From positions 34,596 through 98,595 of the forward strand of contig JAWLCA010000017.1 in the NCBI GenBank assembly GCA_041687395.1: DNA of 64,000 bases, read 5' to 3'. The notes beneath the pieces were generated by a model. That model made no database searches. It worked only from the letters and a program-made list of their open reading frames with translations, and was not told the origin of the DNA. A program made the position numbers and the translations under genes. Of the stretch, positions 50,601-59,894 are shown in pieces; within the stretch, counting starts at the first letter, position 1, and every line of letters starts with the position of its first letter. The stretch comes from JAWLCA01 sp041687395 (GTDB lineage Bacteria; Pseudomonadota; Alphaproteobacteria; Rhodobacterales; Rhodobacteraceae).

Positions 50601-51059
50601 ATGAAACTTTCCACCAAAGGCCGGTATGCGATGGTTGCGCTGGTGGATCTTGCCGCGGCGCAGAATGAGAGTCTTGTTTCGTTGGCAGAGATTTCGCGCC
50701 GTCAGGACATTTCGCTGCCCTATCTGGAGCAGCTCTTCGTAAAGTTGCGTCGTGCGGGAATTGTGGAATCCGTGCGAGGCCCCGGGGGGGGCTATCGGCT
50801 TGCGCGGGCGCCCGAGGCGATCCGCGTCAGCGAGGTGATGGCCGCCGTGGATGAAACCGTCAGCGCGCTGCACACGGGTGCCGGGGCCTCTGGGGCGTTG
50901 TCCGGTACGCGCGCGCAGAGCCTGACCAACAGGCTTTGGGAAGGGTTGTCGGCCCATGTCTACGTCTTTCTGCATCAGACGCGGTTGTCGGACGTGATCG
51001 GCAACGATCTGACGCCCTGTCCGGCGGTGCCCACGCTGTTTCATGTGGTGGACGAGTGA
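50601..51059 (+). CDS. iscR: Rrf2 family transcriptional regulator IscR
   Basis: The 152-residue protein has the Rrf2 winged helix with MKLSTKGRYAMVALVDLA and QDISLPYLEQLFVKLRRAGIVESVRGPGGGYRLAR. The three conserved Fe-S cysteines of E. coli IscR (92, 98, 104) are absent; the only Cys is Cys140 near the C-terminus. A one-cysteine IscR with unusual cluster coordination is described in Rhodobacter sphaeroides. It leads the SUF operon and overlaps the desulfurase start (TGATG). Confidence 0.93.
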   Translation: MKLSTKGRYAMVALVDLAAAQNESLVSLAEISRRQDISLPYLEQLFVKLRRAGIVESVRGPGGGYRLARAPEAIRVSEVMAAVDETVSALHTGAGASGALSGTRAQSLTNRLWEGLSAHVYVFLHQTRLSDVIGNDLTPCPAVPTLFHVVDE

Positions 51060-52102
51060 TGAGTCCGCGGGTCTATCTCGATTACAATGCCACCGCGCCT
51101 CTGCTGCCCGAAGCGCGCGTCGCGATGATCGCGGCGATGGATGCCGTGGGCAATCCGTCCTCCGTGCATGCCGAAGGCCGTGCCGCGAAGGCAATCGTCG
51201 AACGTGCACGGGCGCAGGTTGCCGCTGCACTTGGGGCTGAGGGTGCGGACATCGTCTTCACCTCTGGTGCGACCGAGGCTGCGGCTCTGGCGCTGAAAGG
51301 GCGGGGGCTGACCGGTGCAGCCATTGAACATGATGCGGTCGTCTCGTGGATCGAGCCAGTACTGTCGGTCGATTCCGGAGGGCTGGTCACGGTGACGGAC
51401 CCGCCCGGCAGCACCCTGCAACTCGCCAACAGCGAGACCGGAATCGTGCAGTCGCTGCCGGTGGGCCTTGCGGTGAGCGATCTCACTCAGGGGTTCGGAA
51501 AGCTTCCCTTCACTTTCAACTGGCTCGGCTGTGACATGGGTATCGTCTCGGCGCACAAGCTGGGTGGGCCCAAGGGGATCGGCGCGTTGATCGTCCGGCA
51601 GGGAATTGATGTTCCCGCCCAGATACTTGGCGGCGGGCAGGAAATGGGCCGACGGGCAGGGACCGAGAATGTCATCGGGATCGCTGGCTTCGGCGCAGCG
51701 GCCGAGCGCGCGGCCACGATGTTGACCGACGGTGTCTGGGATCGGGTTGCAGAACTTAGAAATATTCTAGAGAAGGCACTGGAAGCCGGAGGAAGAGAGA
51801 TTATTTTTGTCGGGAAAGGCGGTCAGCGTCTGCCGAACACAACTTGCCTGATCGCGCCTGGCTGGAAAGGCGAGACTCAGGTGATGCGGATGGACCTTTC
51901 CGGTTTCGCGATTTCCGCGGGGTCGGCGTGTTCCAGCGGAAAGGTTCGGCCAAGTCGGGTGCTGTCCGCCATGGGATACGATGCGGTCGTAGGGGCGGCC
52001 ATTCGCATCTCGCTCGGGTCGCAGACGACGCGGGACGATGTTGAACGCTTTGCCGACGCGTGGCTGGCGGCCTGGAGCAGGCACAGGGCGCGCGCGGCAT
52101 GA
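51059..52102 (+). CDS. Cysteine desulfurase (IscS/NifS-like)
   Basis: The 347-residue PLP enzyme takes sulfur from cysteine for Fe-S assembly. SAHKLGGPKG carries the PLP Lys167 and the catalytic Cys291 lies in SAGSACSSGK. It begins MSPRVYLDYNATAPL. It is translationally coupled to iscR. A distinct AT-rich patch (about 51745-51815) uses codons such as aga, att and cta that are rare in the rest of the gene and holds an Irr-like dyad. The operon also has SufS, so two desulfurases coexist. Confidence 0.93.
   Translation: MSPRVYLDYNATAPLLPEARVAMIAAMDAVGNPSSVHAEGRAAKAIVERARAQVAAALGAEGADIVFTSGATEAAALALKGRGLTGAAIEHDAVVSWIEPVLSVDSGGLVTVTDPPGSTLQLANSETGIVQSLPVGLAVSDLTQGFGKLPFTFNWLGCDMGIVSAHKLGGPKGIGALIVRQGIDVPAQILGGGQEMGRRAGTENVIGIAGFGAAAERAATMLTDGVWDRVAELRNILEKALEAGGREIIFVGKGGQRLPNTTCLIAPGWKGETQVMRMDLSGFAISAGSACSSGKVRPSRVLSAMGYDAVVGAAIRISLGSQTTRDDVERFADAWLAAWSRHRARAA
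51757..51769. promoter_or_regulatory. Second TAGAA-N3-TTCTA dyad, inside the desulfurase gene
   Basis: TAGAA-ATA-TTCTA is a perfect dyad with the same arms as that upstream of iscR, 385-400 bases upstream of sufB. The stretch codes with rare AT-rich codons. It could be an internal iron-responsive site or promoter for sufBCDS. Confidence 0.45.
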
Positions 52103-52153
52103 GGAACTGGATGCAAGACGGCGCGGACGCGCGGCGCCAAGGAGGATCGGGAC

Positions 52154-53680
52154 GTGCAGATGGAAGTTCGTGACATTGACGTGCGCGAAGGCGTGGATCG
52201 CGAGACGGTGGAAACCGTCCAGGCGATGGCCGGCAAATACAAGCACGGCTGGGAAACCGACATCGAGATGGAGTTCGCGCCCAAGGGCCTGAACGAGGAC
52301 ATCGTGCGCCTGATCTCGGACAAGAACGGCGAACCCGGCTGGATGACCGACTGGCGCTTGGCCGCATTCCGGCGCTGGAAGCAGATGGAAGCGCCCGACT
52401 GGGCGATGCTCAAGATTCCGGCGATCGATTATCAGGACCAGTATTACTACGCCAAGCCGAAGAGCATGGTGGAAAAGCCGAAGTCGCTCGACGAGGTCGA
52501 TCCGAAGCTGCTGGCCACCTACGAGAAACTCGGTATCCCGCTGAGGGAGCAAATGATCCTGGCGGGGGTAGAGGGCGCTGATGAGGCGCCGGCCGAGGGC
52601 CGCAAGGTCGCCGTCGACGCGGTCTTCGACAGCGTGAGCTTGGGGACGACCTTCAAGGAAGAACTGAAGAGGGCGGGCGTCATCTTCTGCTCGATCTCCG
52701 AGGCGATCCGCGAGCATCCGGAACTGGTGAAGAAGTACCTCGGCTCGGTCGTGCCGCAGTCCGACAACTATTTTGCCACGTTGAATTCGGCCGTGTTCTC
52801 GGACGGGTCGTTCGTCTACGTTCCCAAGGGCGTGCGCTGCCCGATGGAATTGTCGACGTATTTCCGGATCAATGCCGAAAACACCGGCCAATTCGAGCGC
52901 ACGCTGATTATCGCCGACGAAGGCGCCTATGTCAGCTACCTGGAAGGCTGCACCGCGCCGAAGCGCGACACCCACCAGTTGCACGCCGCGGTGGTGGAGA
53001 TCGTGGCTCTGGACGACGCCGAGGTGAAGTATTCCACGGTGCAGAATTGGTATCCCGGTGATGAGGACGGCAAGGGCGGCATCTACAACTTCGTCACCAA
53101 GCGCGCAGACTGCCGCGGTGATCGTTCCAAGGTGATGTGGACGCAGGTGGAAACCGGCTCGGCGATCACCTGGAAGTATCCGTCGTGCATCCTGCGCGGC
53201 GATGACAGTCAGGGTGAGTTCTATTCCATCGCCATCACCAACAACTGGCAGCAGGCCGACACCGGCACCAAGATGGTGCATCTGGGCAAGAACACCAAGT
53301 CGCGCATCGTGTCCAAGGGGATCAGCGCAGGCCACGCCCAGAATACCTATCGCGGGCTTGTGTCGATGCACCCCAAGGCGCTGAACAGCCGCAATTACAC
53401 GCAGTGCGACAGCCTGCTGATCGGCGACAAGTGCGGCGCCCACACCGTGCCCTACATCGAGGTCAGAAACACCTCGAGCCGGGTAGAGCATGAGGCGACC
53501 ACTTCGAAGGTCGATGACGACCAGTTGTTCTATTGCCGCAGCCGCGGCATGGACGAGGAGGAAGCCGTGGCGTTGGTGGTGAACGGCTTCTGCCGCGAGG
53601 TGTTGCAGGCGCTGCCGATGGAATTTGCGATGGAGGCACAAAGCCTCGTCGCCATCAGCCTTGAAGGCTCGGTCGGCTGA
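52154..53680 (+). CDS. sufB: Fe-S cluster assembly scaffold SufB
   Basis: SufB forms the SufBC2D scaffold for Fe-S assembly. The 508-residue protein includes VPKGVRCPMELSTYFRINAENTGQFERTLIIADEGAYVSYLEGCTAP, late SRNYTQCDSLLIGDKCGAHT and the SRGMDEEEAVALVVNGF end. The start is a GTG at 52154 after AAGGAGGA at 52139-52145, with ATG two codons later as the alternative. The 51-base gap from the desulfurase holds no gene. Confidence 0.96.
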   Translation: MQMEVRDIDVREGVDRETVETVQAMAGKYKHGWETDIEMEFAPKGLNEDIVRLISDKNGEPGWMTDWRLAAFRRWKQMEAPDWAMLKIPAIDYQDQYYYAKPKSMVEKPKSLDEVDPKLLATYEKLGIPLREQMILAGVEGADEAPAEGRKVAVDAVFDSVSLGTTFKEELKRAGVIFCSISEAIREHPELVKKYLGSVVPQSDNYFATLNSAVFSDGSFVYVPKGVRCPMELSTYFRINAENTGQFERTLIIADEGAYVSYLEGCTAPKRDTHQLHAAVVEIVALDDAEVKYSTVQNWYPGDEDGKGGIYNFVTKRADCRGDRSKVMWTQVETGSAITWKYPSCILRGDDSQGEFYSIAITNNWQQADTGTKMVHLGKNTKSRIVSKGISAGHAQNTYRGLVSMHPKALNSRNYTQCDSLLIGDKCGAHTVPYIEVRNTSSRVEHEATTSKVDDDQLFYCRSRGMDEEEAVALVVNGFCREVLQALPMEFAMEAQSLVAISLEGSVG

Positions 53681-53727
53681 TCGGCCGCTTTAAAACGGAA
53701 CGCGCCGGCTTCGCCCGGCCCAGAAGC

Positions 53728-54498
53728 ATGACGGATGGAAAGATGCTGGATATCAAGAACCTGCATGTGAAACTTGAAGAAGAAGACAAGGTGATCCTGA
53801 AGGGCGTGGACCTTCACGTAAAGCCCGGAGAGGTACACGCGATCATGGGGCCGAACGGGTCGGGGAAGTCCACACTGTCCTATGTTCTGTCGGGGCGCGA
53901 CGGCTATGAAGTCACCGACGGGTCTGCCGAACTGGAAGGCGAGGACCTTCTGGACATGGAGCCGGAAGAACGTGCGGCAGCGGGCCTGTTTCTTGCCTTC
54001 CAGTACCCTGTGGAGATTCCGGGCGTGGGCAACATGACCTTTCTGCGCACGGCGCTGAACGCGCAGCGCAAGGCGCGTGGGCTGGACGAGCTTTCAGCCG
54101 GCGACTTCCTTAAGCTGGTGCGCGAGAAGGCTAAGGATCTGAAGATCGACGCCGACATGCTGAAGCGGCCGGTGAATGTCGGCTTCTCCGGCGGCGAAAA
54201 GAAGCGCAACGAAATCCTGCAGATGGCCGTTCTGCAGCCGCGCATGTGCATTCTGGACGAGACTGACTCGGGTCTTGACGTGGATGCGATGAAACTGGTG
54301 GCCGACGGCGTGAACGCCCTGCGCGATGCTGGGCGGTCGTTCCTGGTGATCACGCACTACCAACGGCTGCTGGATCACATCAAGCCGGACGTCGTGCACA
54401 TCATGGCCGATGGTCGCATCGTGAAGACCGGTGGACCGGAACTGGCGCTTGAAGTCGAGAGCAAAGGCTACGCCGATATGGCGCCGGAGGTGGCCTGA
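53728..54498 (+). CDS. sufC: Fe-S cluster assembly ATPase SufC
   Basis: SufC is the ABC-type ATPase of the SUF scaffold. Walker A is GPNGSGKST (41-49), the signature reads FSGGEKKRNE and Walker B MCILDETDSGLDVDA. The 256-residue length is normal. Its stop overlaps the sufD start (TGATG). Confidence 0.96.
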   Translation: MTDGKMLDIKNLHVKLEEEDKVILKGVDLHVKPGEVHAIMGPNGSGKSTLSYVLSGRDGYEVTDGSAELEGEDLLDMEPEERAAAGLFLAFQYPVEIPGVGNMTFLRTALNAQRKARGLDELSAGDFLKLVREKAKDLKIDADMLKRPVNVGFSGGEKKRNEILQMAVLQPRMCILDETDSGLDVDAMKLVADGVNALRDAGRSFLVITHYQRLLDHIKPDVVHIMADGRIVKTGGPELALEVESKGYADMAPEVA

Positions 54499-55790
54499 TG
54501 GCGGCAGTAGCTCAGGCAAAGATCGCGGCGACCGAGGCGCGCCTGTCGACGCTGGACTTGCCGCAAAGCGGTGCCTGGCTGCGCCGGGCGCGTGAGGCGG
54601 CGCTGAAGCGCTTGACCGACATGGGCCTGCCCGCGCGACGCGACGAATACTGGAAATATACCGATCCGGCGAGTCTGGTTGCGTCGGAGGCAATGACGGC
54701 GGCCGTGTTTGACGCGACCGACGAAGCGCCGCTATTCGACACGATCGATCGGTTGAAGGTCGTGTTTGTCGATGGCGTTTTCGCGCCGGAACTGTCCGAC
54801 GACCTTTCGCTCTCCGGACTTGAGATCTCGCGGCTCGCAGGTTCAGGTGCTCAGGATCTGCACTGGGCGCGCGACCTTTACGGCGTGCTCGAGGCGCGGG
54901 GGCAAAACCCTGTGCAGCGCCCCCTTGCGGCGTTGGCGACTGCCCATGCGACCGACGGCTTGCTCATCCGCGCAACCGGTAAGGCAGCAAAGCCCGTGAA
55001 TCTGATTTACTTACATAAATCAGATTCTTCTGACGCGATTCTGCAGCACTGCATCAAGGTGGAATCCGGGGCCGAACTGACCATACTGGAGAATGGTCCG
55101 GCCGCGGCGCGCCTGACCATGGCGATGGAGGTCGATGTCGCCGATGGCGGCCGGTTCCACCACATACGCGTTCAGGGCCGCGCCCATCAGCGGCGGGCCG
55201 CCACGCATCTTTTCGCCCGCCTTGGCGCGGGCAGCGTCTTCAAGTCCTTTACGCTGACGGCCAACGGCGTCCTGACCCGGAACGAGGCGGTGATCGAGTT
55301 GTCCGGAGATGACGGCATCGCGCACGTCGCGGGCGCGGCGGTCGGCGACGGGAAGTTCCATCACGACGATACCGTCTTCGTTACGCATGACGCCGAACGC
55401 TGCGAAAGCCGGCAGGTGTTCAAGAAGGTGCTGAAGAACGGCGCTGTGGGCGTGTTCCAGGGAAAGATTCTGGTGAAGCAGGGCGCGCAGCAGACGGATG
55501 GCTACCAGATCAGCCAGTCGCTGCTGCTGGACGACGACAGCCAGTTCTTGGCCAAACCGGAGCTGGAAATCTACGCCGACGACGTGAAGTGCAGCCACGG
55601 CTCCACCTCTGGCGCGATCGACGAGACGGCACTTTTCTACCTCCGGTCGCGCGGGGTGCCGGTGCCCGAGGCGCGGGTGCTTCTGGTTTTGGCCTTCCTC
55701 GCCGAGGCATTGGACGAGGTCGAGGATGCCGGTATTGCCGAGGATGTGCGGAGCCGGCTGGAGGGGTGGCTTCTGCGCCATCGCGGCTAG
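54498..55790 (+). CDS. sufD: Fe-S cluster assembly protein SufD
   Basis: SufD pairs with SufB in the scaffold. The 430-residue protein starts MAAVAQAKIAATEARL and includes RRDEYWKYTDPASL, the beta-helix core, and the C-terminal DDVKCSHGSTSGAIDETALFYLRSRGVP with the conserved His/Cys. A striking 12-bp-arm palindrome lies within the coding region at 54998-55027. The stop overlaps the next gene's GTG start. Confidence 0.95.
   Translation: MAAVAQAKIAATEARLSTLDLPQSGAWLRRAREAALKRLTDMGLPARRDEYWKYTDPASLVASEAMTAAVFDATDEAPLFDTIDRLKVVFVDGVFAPELSDDLSLSGLEISRLAGSGAQDLHWARDLYGVLEARGQNPVQRPLAALATAHATDGLLIRATGKAAKPVNLIYLHKSDSSDAILQHCIKVESGAELTILENGPAAARLTMAMEVDVADGGRFHHIRVQGRAHQRRAATHLFARLGAGSVFKSFTLTANGVLTRNEAVIELSGDDGIAHVAGAAVGDGKFHHDDTVFVTHDAERCESRQVFKKVLKNGAVGVFQGKILVKQGAQQTDGYQISQSLLLDDDSQFLAKPELEIYADDVKCSHGSTSGAIDETALFYLRSRGVPVPEARVLLVLAFLAEALDEVEDAGIAEDVRSRLEGWLLRHRG
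54998..55027. promoter_or_regulatory. AT-rich perfect inverted repeat inside sufD (12-bp arms, 6-base loop)
   Basis: GAATCTGATTTA (54998-55009) pairs exactly with TAAATCAGATTC (55016-55027) around CTTACA. It codes for Asn-Leu-Ile-Tyr-Leu-His-Lys-Ser-Asp-Ser with the rare codons tta and tca. It could be an RNA hairpin limiting downstream translation, a processing site or a protein-binding operator. Confidence 0.6.
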
Positions 55791-56290
55791 TGTCCGTCAC
55801 TGCTGACATTCTGACGGCCTATCGCAGGCCCCGGATGGTCATGCGCCGACATCTTGCGGCCGGCGTGCGTGAGGATCGGGCGCTGGGATTCCTCGTCGTG
55901 GCATGCCTCCTGATCTTTGTCGCGCAATGGCCCCGGCTGGCGCGGCAGGCCCATCTGGACGACACTGTGCCGTTGCAGGCGTTGATCGGGGGCGCGTTGA
56001 TGGGGTGGATTTTCATCGCGCCGTTGATCTTCTACGCGATCGCGGCGGTCAGTGCGCTGGTGTCGCGCTTCGCAGGCGGGCGCGGCGACTGGTATCGCGC
56101 GCGGCTGGCGCTGTTCTGGTCTTTGCTCGCGGTCAGCCCGCTCTGGCTCTTGAATGGCTTGTTGGCCGGTTTCATCGGGGCCGGGCCGGTTGTAACCGTG
56201 CTGGGACTGGCGGTGTTGGCGGTCTTTCTCTATCTCTGGGGCGCGGCGCTGGTCGAGGCAGAAACCGACCTCCCGCCCACCGTGGCTTGA
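55790..56290 (+). CDS. YIP1-like inner-membrane protein
   Basis: The 166-residue protein starts with the GTG that shares a base with the sufD stop and reads VSVTADILTAYRRPRMVM. Four to five membrane spans follow. The layout is that of Yip1/DUF1282-type small membrane proteins. Its location in the SUF operon between sufD and sufS is conserved in Rhodobacteraceae as I recall; function is unknown. Confidence 0.75.
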   Translation: MSVTADILTAYRRPRMVMRRHLAAGVREDRALGFLVVACLLIFVAQWPRLARQAHLDDTVPLQALIGGALMGWIFIAPLIFYAIAAVSALVSRFAGGRGDWYRARLALFWSLLAVSPLWLLNGLLAGFIGAGPVVTVLGLAVLAVFLYLWGAALVEAETDLPPTVA

Positions 56291-56324
56291 GGGCGCGCGG
56301 AACGCGCAGACAGGAACACGCGAA

Positions 56325-56912
56325 ATGGACACATCCCTTTCGACTCTGACCGCCCTCTTGCGCGAGACGCTGAGTGATCCGCGCTCTGCCGCGCGGCGCG
56401 TCATCGCCATCGACATGCCGGACGCAGCAAGGTGGCAGGCGCTGCTGCTTGTTGTCGTGCTGAGCGTGATCCTGGTGCAGGTGGCGCTGATGATTTCGCC
56501 AGGCGGCGCAGCGATGGGTCCGATGGGTGCGGCCCCCGTCCAGGCGGGTCTGCTTCAGGGCGTGGCGCTGGTGATGATGGTGGCGGCCGTCCACTTCATC
56601 GGCAGGGCCATGGGCGGCAGCGGCAGCTTCGGTCAGGCGCTGATCGTGATCGTCTGGTTGCAGTTCGTCACACTGTGTTTCCAGATCCTTCAGATCGTCA
56701 CGCTGATCATTGTGCCGCCCCTTGCCGGAGTGGTCGCGCTTGCCAGCCTTGCGGTCTTTCTCTGGCTTCTTGTGAGCTTCGTTCAGGAATTGCACGGGTT
56801 CCGCTCTCGGGCACTGGTGTTCGTGATGATCCTGATGAGTTTTTTCGCGATTGCTTTCGTTCTCTCTATCGCCCTTGCGATGCTGGGGTTTTCGGTGCCG
56901 GAGCCTGCCTGA
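56325..56912 (+). CDS. YIP1 family membrane protein
   Basis: The 195-residue protein has a soluble N-terminus (MDTSLSTLTALLRETLSDPR) and five membrane spans with IGRAMGGSGSFGQALIV, the YIP1-type loop. It resembles the preceding protein in layout, so the two may be duplicates or partners. Overlaps sufS by one base. The function in an Fe-S operon is unexplained. Confidence 0.8.
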   Translation: MDTSLSTLTALLRETLSDPRSAARRVIAIDMPDAARWQALLLVVVLSVILVQVALMISPGGAAMGPMGAAPVQAGLLQGVALVMMVAAVHFIGRAMGGSGSFGQALIVIVWLQFVTLCFQILQIVTLIIVPPLAGVVALASLAVFLWLLVSFVQELHGFRSRALVFVMILMSFFAIAFVLSIALAMLGFSVPEPA

Positions 56913-58132
56913 TGTATGACGTCGAAAAGATCCGCGCGGACTTCCCGATCCTGTCGCGGCAGGTGAACGGCAAGTCGCTGGTCTATCTGGACAACGGCGC
57001 CTCGGCCCAGAAGCCGCAGGTGGTGATCGATGCCGTGACCCGCGGTTATGCCGAGGAATACTCCAATGTTCACCGCGGCCTCCACTATCTCTCGAACCTC
57101 GCCACCGACAGGTATGAAGCCGTGCGCGGCAAGATCGCCCGCTTCCTGAACGCTGGCCGGGAAGAAGAGATCGTGTTCACGACCGGCTCGACCGAAGGGA
57201 TAAACCTGATCGCCTATGGCTGGGCCATGCCGCGGTTCGAACCCGGCGACGAGATCGTCCTGAGCATCATGGAGCACCACGCGAACATCGTGCCATGGCA
57301 CTTCCTGCGCGAACGGCAGGGCGCCGTACTGAAATGGATCGATGTGGAACAGGACGGCAGCCTCGATCCGCAGAAAGTAGTCGATGCGATCGGTCCGCGG
57401 ACGAAGCTGGTGGCGGTGACCCACATGTCGAATGTCCTTGGGACAAAGGTGGACGTGGCGGCGATCTGCCGCGGCGCGCAGGAGAAGGGCGTGGCCGTCC
57501 TTGTCGACGGCTCGCAGGCTGCCGTGCACATGCCGGTCGATCTCCAGGCGCTGGGCTGCGACTTCTACGCGATCACCGGTCACAAGCTCTACGGACCGTC
57601 GAGCTCTGGTGCGATTTACATCCGGTCAGAACGGCAGGCTGAAATGCGGCCTTTCATCGGTGGCGGCGACATGATCCGTGAGGTCACCCGCGACACGGTC
57701 ACCTACAACGATCCGCCGCACAAGTTCGAGGCCGGCACCCCGGCCATCGTCCAGCAGATCGGCCTAGGCGTCGCTATCGACTACATCACCGGGCTGGGGA
57801 TGGAGAATATCGCCGCGCACGAAGCTGGCCTGCGCGATTATGCCCGCGGCCGGCTTTCCGGGCTGAACTGGCTGACAGTGCAGGGCGATGCACCCGGCAA
57901 AGGCGCGATCTTTTCCTTCACGCTTCAGGGCGCCGCCCATGCGCACGACATTTCCACGGTGCTCGACAAGCGCGGTGTGGCGGTGCGCGCCGGCCAACAT
58001 TGCGCCGCCCCCCTTATGGATCACTTGGGCGTGACTGCAACCTGCCGCGCCTCGTTCGGGCTCTACAACACCCGGGCCGAGGTCGACGCCTTGGTCGAGG
58101 CTCTGGAGCTTTGCCACGAACTGTTCGCATGA
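56912..58132 (+). CDS. sufS: Cysteine desulfurase SufS
   Basis: SufS mobilises sulfur from cysteine for SUF assembly. The 406-residue protein has the PLP Lys225 in ITGHKLYGPSSSG and the catalytic Cys364 in RAGQHCAAPLM, the same positions as in E. coli SufS. It begins MYDVEKIRADFPILSR. The start overlaps the membrane-protein stop (TGATG). No sufA or sufE follows before the tRNA. Confidence 0.95.
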   Translation: MYDVEKIRADFPILSRQVNGKSLVYLDNGASAQKPQVVIDAVTRGYAEEYSNVHRGLHYLSNLATDRYEAVRGKIARFLNAGREEEIVFTTGSTEGINLIAYGWAMPRFEPGDEIVLSIMEHHANIVPWHFLRERQGAVLKWIDVEQDGSLDPQKVVDAIGPRTKLVAVTHMSNVLGTKVDVAAICRGAQEKGVAVLVDGSQAAVHMPVDLQALGCDFYAITGHKLYGPSSSGAIYIRSERQAEMRPFIGGGDMIREVTRDTVTYNDPPHKFEAGTPAIVQQIGLGVAIDYITGLGMENIAAHEAGLRDYARGRLSGLNWLTVQGDAPGKGAIFSFTLQGAAHAHDISTVLDKRGVAVRAGQHCAAPLMDHLGVTATCRASFGLYNTRAEVDALVEALELCHELFA

Positions 58133-58177
58133 TTGCCCGTTGCAGCCCTGATCGCCAGTGGGTATAGACCCGCGCAA

Positions 58178-58254
<77 letters not shown>

Positions 58255-58580
58255 ATAAAATCAGATATTTGCATAGAAAACTTAAGGTCCAAGAAATCGG
58301 GTTGCACAGATTGCTGCACAGATTGGGCCGGGAATCGGAGCTGCAGGAAGTCGCGTCGCGATCATGCGGTCACGGCGCTTTGGCTACCTTGACTTCAATA
58401 CAAGCGCGCGCGGCTCTCAGTTTCGGACAGCTGTCAGCACCAGCTGCATGCAACCAAACGACGTAGTGCGCGACATCAGACTGTAGGGCGGGTTCCATTA
58501 GACACTCCCAATCTGTCTGCGGAGAGGAATTCTGCGGTTGGCATCTGCATGGATCAGGCTGGCGTCAGCGAGGTCAACGC
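58255..58580. other. Gap after tRNA-Arg, AT-richer, no gene
   Basis: These 326 bases contain no supported gene. A direct repeat TGCACAGATTG occurs at 58303-58313 and 58315-58325. No second copy of the tRNA 3' end (attachment repeat) is seen within the window. Confidence 0.5.
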
Positions 58581-59843
58581 CTATACGCGCCATCCGCGGT
58601 AGATCGTGGCGTCGAGGTTGAGCGCAGCCTTCGTCAATGCGGTAGAGAGAGCCACGGCGTGCGCCATGTCGCCGACACGAATCCGATCGCATCGGTCCAT
58701 GCCCGTCAGAACAAAGCGGACCTCGCTTTCCGGCTCATCAAAGCCTGACAACAGTCGGAATGCTGGTATCCCGCGCAGAGCGAAGTTCGCGTGGTCCGAG
58801 TTGCGTTGCAGCGGCTCGTGGATGCCCAGCTCGAAGCCCGCCGCCTGGGCGGTATCATGTAAAAAGGCCGAGAGCCCCGGGAACCCGCTCGTGAGCGCGG
58901 TCAACCCGCTTCCGCCGACGACTGTGTCGAGGTTGATATTGAGGATGATCGACTTTCGGTCCTCGGGTGAGAGCGAGGCGAGATACTGATCGGAGCCGGT
59001 CAGGCCCCATTCCTCGACCGAGAAGAAGGCGATCCGAAGTCCGTGGCGGTGGGGCGCGGCCTGGCGCATTCGACGCGCTACTTCCAAGCAGGCGGCGACG
59101 CCGGATGCATTGTCCTGCGCACTCTCTTAAAGGTCGTGGCCATCGATATGGGCTGAAAGTACGACCCACTTGCCGGTTTCTCCCGGCAGGTCCAGAATCA
59201 AGTTTTTCGAACGGGCGGGAGCTTCCTCGGTCCTGATCCGCATCCGCACCACCGCCAGCCGGCCGTCTGCCGCCTTCAGCCGCTCTGCGGCCTCCGGCGT
59301 AATGCCGAGGGCGCCAATGCCAGGCTGCCCCTCCGCTCGAGAGGAGCCAGTGACCAGCTCTCCCTCGACAATCGACGAGACCAGCGCGCCGATGGCGCCC
59401 GCCTCCCGAGCCAGTCTCAGCTTTTCCCGGCGGTGGAAGGTCGACCGGCTGAACATGACCTCATGATGGAGCAGAGCGATTCGCCCCTTGAGTATGTTCC
59501 AGTGTCTCGCGAAGTCCTCTTCGAGGCCGCGGCCGAGGTTGACGACCTCGGCCGATAGGCCGGAGTCGGGCGTCGCGAAGGAGCGAACCAGTGGATGGTA
59601 GTCGAGACGCTCGCCATCGGGCAGGCAAAGCTCAACCTCCCTGGCGGTCCACCCCTCGTACCTGATTTCGTGTTCGACGCAGGGCACTCCAAGGGCATCT
59701 CTGGCAACGCCTCGCAGCCACGCGATCGCCGCTGCCTCGGAGGGAGTTCCCGAGAGTCGGCCCCCGAACCGACATATCGTGTTCAGATCGTCCATGATGA
59801 GAGAGTCGGCCTCTCGTGCAATCTGGTTCTCGGCTTGGGTCAT
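58581..59843 (-). pseudogene. M28-family aminopeptidase with an in-frame stop codon
   Basis: Both parts lie in one frame. The upstream part (from 59843) contains a protease-associated domain and the zinc motif SAHIDGHDL. It is stopped by TAA at 59127-59129. Directly after, in the same frame, come ESAQDNASGVAAC, VEEWGLTGSDQYL, NINLDTVVGG and NSDHANFALRG, which carry the remaining zinc ligands. All M28 metal ligands survive; only one codon is lost. TAA is not a selenocysteine codon, so a nonsense mutation is likeliest. Confidence 0.85.
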
Positions 59844-59894
59844 GCCTGCCATCTCCCTTTCAGGTATTGCGTTCTTATTCCGGTGATTCGTTGT

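Noticed and set aside
51767..53641. 624-codon minus-strand ORF opposite sufB
   Set aside because: Antisense to sufB, which has complete family motifs.
59120..59135. Recoding (selenocysteine/pyrrolysine) at the M28 stop
   Set aside because: The codon is TAA, which is used for neither; no recoding element is seen.
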